Positions 62,927-64,000 of a stretch of DNA of 64,000 bases are shown here, one piece after another. Both the position numbers and the translations under genes were made by a program. The DNA is from Rhodopseudomonas_A palustris_F (GTDB lineage Bacteria > Pseudomonadota > Alphaproteobacteria > Rhizobiales > Xanthobacteraceae): assembly GCF_000013745.1 (NCBI RefSeq), contig NC_007925.1, forward strand, positions 4,092,001 through 4,156,000. The letters are read 5' to 3'. The notes under the pieces were generated by a model. The model was not told the DNA's origin, ran no database searches, and worked only from the letters and a program-made list of their open reading frames with translations. Positions within the stretch are counted from its first letter, which is position 1. Each line of letters begins with the position of its first letter.

Positions 62927-63295
62927 ATGAGGCGGAGCAAGGATGCGGTGTCCTGCGCGCGCGGTTCGCACCCGCAAGCCCGGGACGCCCCGGGTCGCCG
63001 TCCGGGCCTACTACGGGGCTCTGCCACTTGCTGGTTGGCTGGACGCGGGACAGGTGAAGGCGGGGGAAAGCCCGCCGGATCGGCGGTGCGGAGTGCATCG
63101 CGCCTGTCCCCGGAAGCACGGTCCTGGGGTCGACAAATCCCGCGATGGAGCGCCGCAAGGCGTGCGCGGCCTTGCGCTGCTTGCGAGCAGCGCCGGGCAG
63201 CGCCACTCAATCACGGTTGCGCCTTGCGGCGCTCCGTCCCCCTCACCTGGCGAGGGGGAAACTAACAGCTCCCCTCGCGCAATGTCTTGCGCGAG
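62927..63295. other. Highly structured GC-rich element of unknown nature
   Basis: A chain of stems without a convincing gene. GGGACAGG (63047-63054) pairs with CCTGTCCC (63103-63110) and encloses GGCGGG-ggaaag-CCCGCC (63059-63076). A perfect 16-bp pair GGAGCGCCGCAAGGCG (63147-63162) / CGCCTTGCGGCGCTCC (63220-63235) follows. Then come CCCCCTC/GAGGGGG (63238-63258) and CTCGCGCAA-tgtc-TTGCGCGAG (63274-63295). Overlapping open frames exist on both strands but none has a recognisable domain or good start. It could be a structured RNA, a composite of REP elements, or a mobile remnant. Confidence 0.5.
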
Positions 63296-63408
63296 AGCGA
63301 CGGCGCGTGGGCTGAGAGTTATCGGACGTGGCTGTTTGACAATTTGCATGGCGATGGATGGCGAGGCGCCAGACGCGTCGCCTGAAGCGCGTGACGCAAG
63401 CCGAGCGC

Positions 63409-63536
63409 CGTCATCCTGAGGTGCGAAGCCGCCGTGCGGCAAGCCCCGAAGGAATGACGGACAATTTGCTTGCGGCCCATCCTTCGAGGCACGCCGCCGG
63501 CGCGAGAGCGCCGCCAGCGTGCACCTCAGGATGACG
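63409..63536. repeat. Second CGTCATCCTGAG-type palindromic repeat
   Basis: Opens with CGTCATCCTGAGGTGCGAAG and closes with GTGCACCTCAGGATGACG, with an internal CATCCTTCGAGGCACGC shared with the copy at 62636-62785. It ends 23 bases before the stop of the partial monooxygenase gene. Confidence 0.8.
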
Positions 63537-63559
63537 TCGCAGGTCGTGAGAGGCCGGTC

Positions 63560-64000
63560 CTATGCCGCCGCGCGGTTGCCGAGCCCGAATGCTTCCGCCA
63601 GCAGACTGTACGAGCGCTTGCGCGCCTCGTGGTCGAAGGTCGCGGTGATCACCATGACTTCGTCGGCGTGGCTGGCCTCGATCATCGGCTGCAACGCGGC
63701 CATCACCGTCGCCGCACTGCCGACGAACAGCTTCTCGCGGTCGCGCGCGATCAGCGCCCGGTCGCGCTCGCTGTAAGGATAGGCCAGCGCCTCCTCGATG
63801 CTCGGCAGCGGCAGATACTGACCGCGACTGCGCAGCAGCCGGTTGAGATCCATCGACGAGGCCTGCCGCTCGGCCTCGGCGTCGGTCTCGGCGACCACCG
63901 CGGCGACGGCGAGAATGGCGTGCGGCGCGCGGCGCCAGCGCGACGGCTGGAACGCGCGGCGATAGCCGGTCAGCGCCGCGATCGCGTCATAGGAGGCGAA
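63560..64000 (-). CDS. Luciferase-like (LLM class) flavin-dependent oxidoreductase, C-terminal part
   Basis: The C-terminal 146 codons are inside the window; the gene starts beyond base 64000. It reads YDAIAALTGYRRAFQPSRWR, then PHAILAVAAVVAETDAEAER, LPSIEEALAYPYSERDRALI, FVGSAATVMAALQPMIEASH and ADEVMVITATFDHEARKRSY, the regular C-terminal pattern of FMN-dependent LLM class oxidoreductases of the alkanal monooxygenase-like branch. Substrate is unknown. It is convergent with pheA across the repeat-rich gap. Confidence 0.88.
   Translation of the reverse strand, partial: FASYDAIAALTGYRRAFQPSRWRRAPHAILAVAAVVAETDAEAERQASSMDLNRLLRSRGQYLPLPSIEEALAYPYSERDRALIARDREKLFVGSAATVMAALQPMIEASHADEVMVITATFDHEARKRSYSLLAEAFGLGNRAAA

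Noticed and set aside
62935..62968. Group II intron domain V-like string (GAGC...GCGGTG...GGTTC)
   Set aside because: The outer stem does not pair beyond the first four bases and no reverse transcriptase or other intron domain is near.
63040..63120. Possible cobalamin or other riboswitch in the structured element
   Set aside because: The conserved B12-box and other aptamer core strings were not found, and no suitable gene starts downstream on the same strand.
62927..63419. Overlapping open frames of 93 to 158 codons on both strands in the pheA-LLM gap
   Set aside because: They have no domains, no clear ribosome sites, Arg/Pro/Ala-rich composition expected from GC-rich noncoding DNA, and they conflict with one another.

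Overview
The window looks like a chromosomal segment of a high-GC alphaproteobacterium of the Bradyrhizobium/Rhodopseudomonas group (Nitrobacteraceae). This is inferred from gene content and protein wording: a CycM-type membrane-anchored cytochrome c, a Urt urea transporter joined to a urease operon, a CpaA-F/Tad pilus locus, LigD/Ku end joining, a duplicated yejA gene, and many GC-rich palindromic intergenic repeats. Nearly everything is coding and no rRNA, tRNA, CRISPR array, prophage or transposase was seen.

Layout. 1-15.05 kb: storage glucan and trehalose metabolism. malQ and a partial GH15 gene run leftwards. glgE, a treS-maltokinase fusion, glgB, glgX and treY run rightwards. Trehalose is converted by TreS to maltose, phosphorylated by the fused kinase, polymerised by GlgE and branched by GlgB; GlgX and MalQ trim and rearrange glucan, and TreY starts the return route to trehalose. 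treZ, glgA and glgC are not here. 15.4-21.6 kb: a PHA-granule-type protein, a DUF3309 micropeptide, divergent ligD and ku, a lysine-rich histone-like protein, tusA and mobA. Two copies of one dispersed palindrome flank the ligD/ku block.

21.7-33.4 kb (minus strand): a nitrogen-scavenging unit, urtABCDE then ureD-ureA-ureB-[VapBC]-ureC-ureE-ureF. A good sigma-54 promoter match stands before urtA. The operon is interrupted by a toxin-antitoxin pair, carries repeats in several gaps, and has no ureG. 33.9-36.2 kb: a cold-shock-like cluster (DEAD-box helicase, IF-1, CspA). 36.2-48.5 kb: Flp/Tad pilus locus. On the minus strand are two TadE/G pseudopilin-type genes, a stand-alone secretin N-domain protein and tadD; on the plus strand are flp, cpaA-F, tadB and tadC. 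CtrA-like motifs lie in its gaps.

48.6-51.5 kb: an M17 aminopeptidase and an NlpC/P60 protein, converging on a NUDIX hydrolase whose end overlaps the NlpC gene. 51.5-59.9 kb (minus strand): a yejA-yejA-yejB-yejE-[VapBC]-yejF-nudix microcin C/oligopeptide transporter operon, again carrying an embedded toxin-antitoxin pair. 60.1-64 kb: cycM, kdsB, pheA, a gap of about 1 kb rich in hairpins and repeats, and a partial luciferase-like monooxygenase.

No clearly new multi-gene system is visible. The best leads are two type II toxin-antitoxin modules seated inside unrelated operons, the ureG-less urease operon with a strongly His-rich UreE, and an unexplained highly structured element at about 62.9-63.3 kb.
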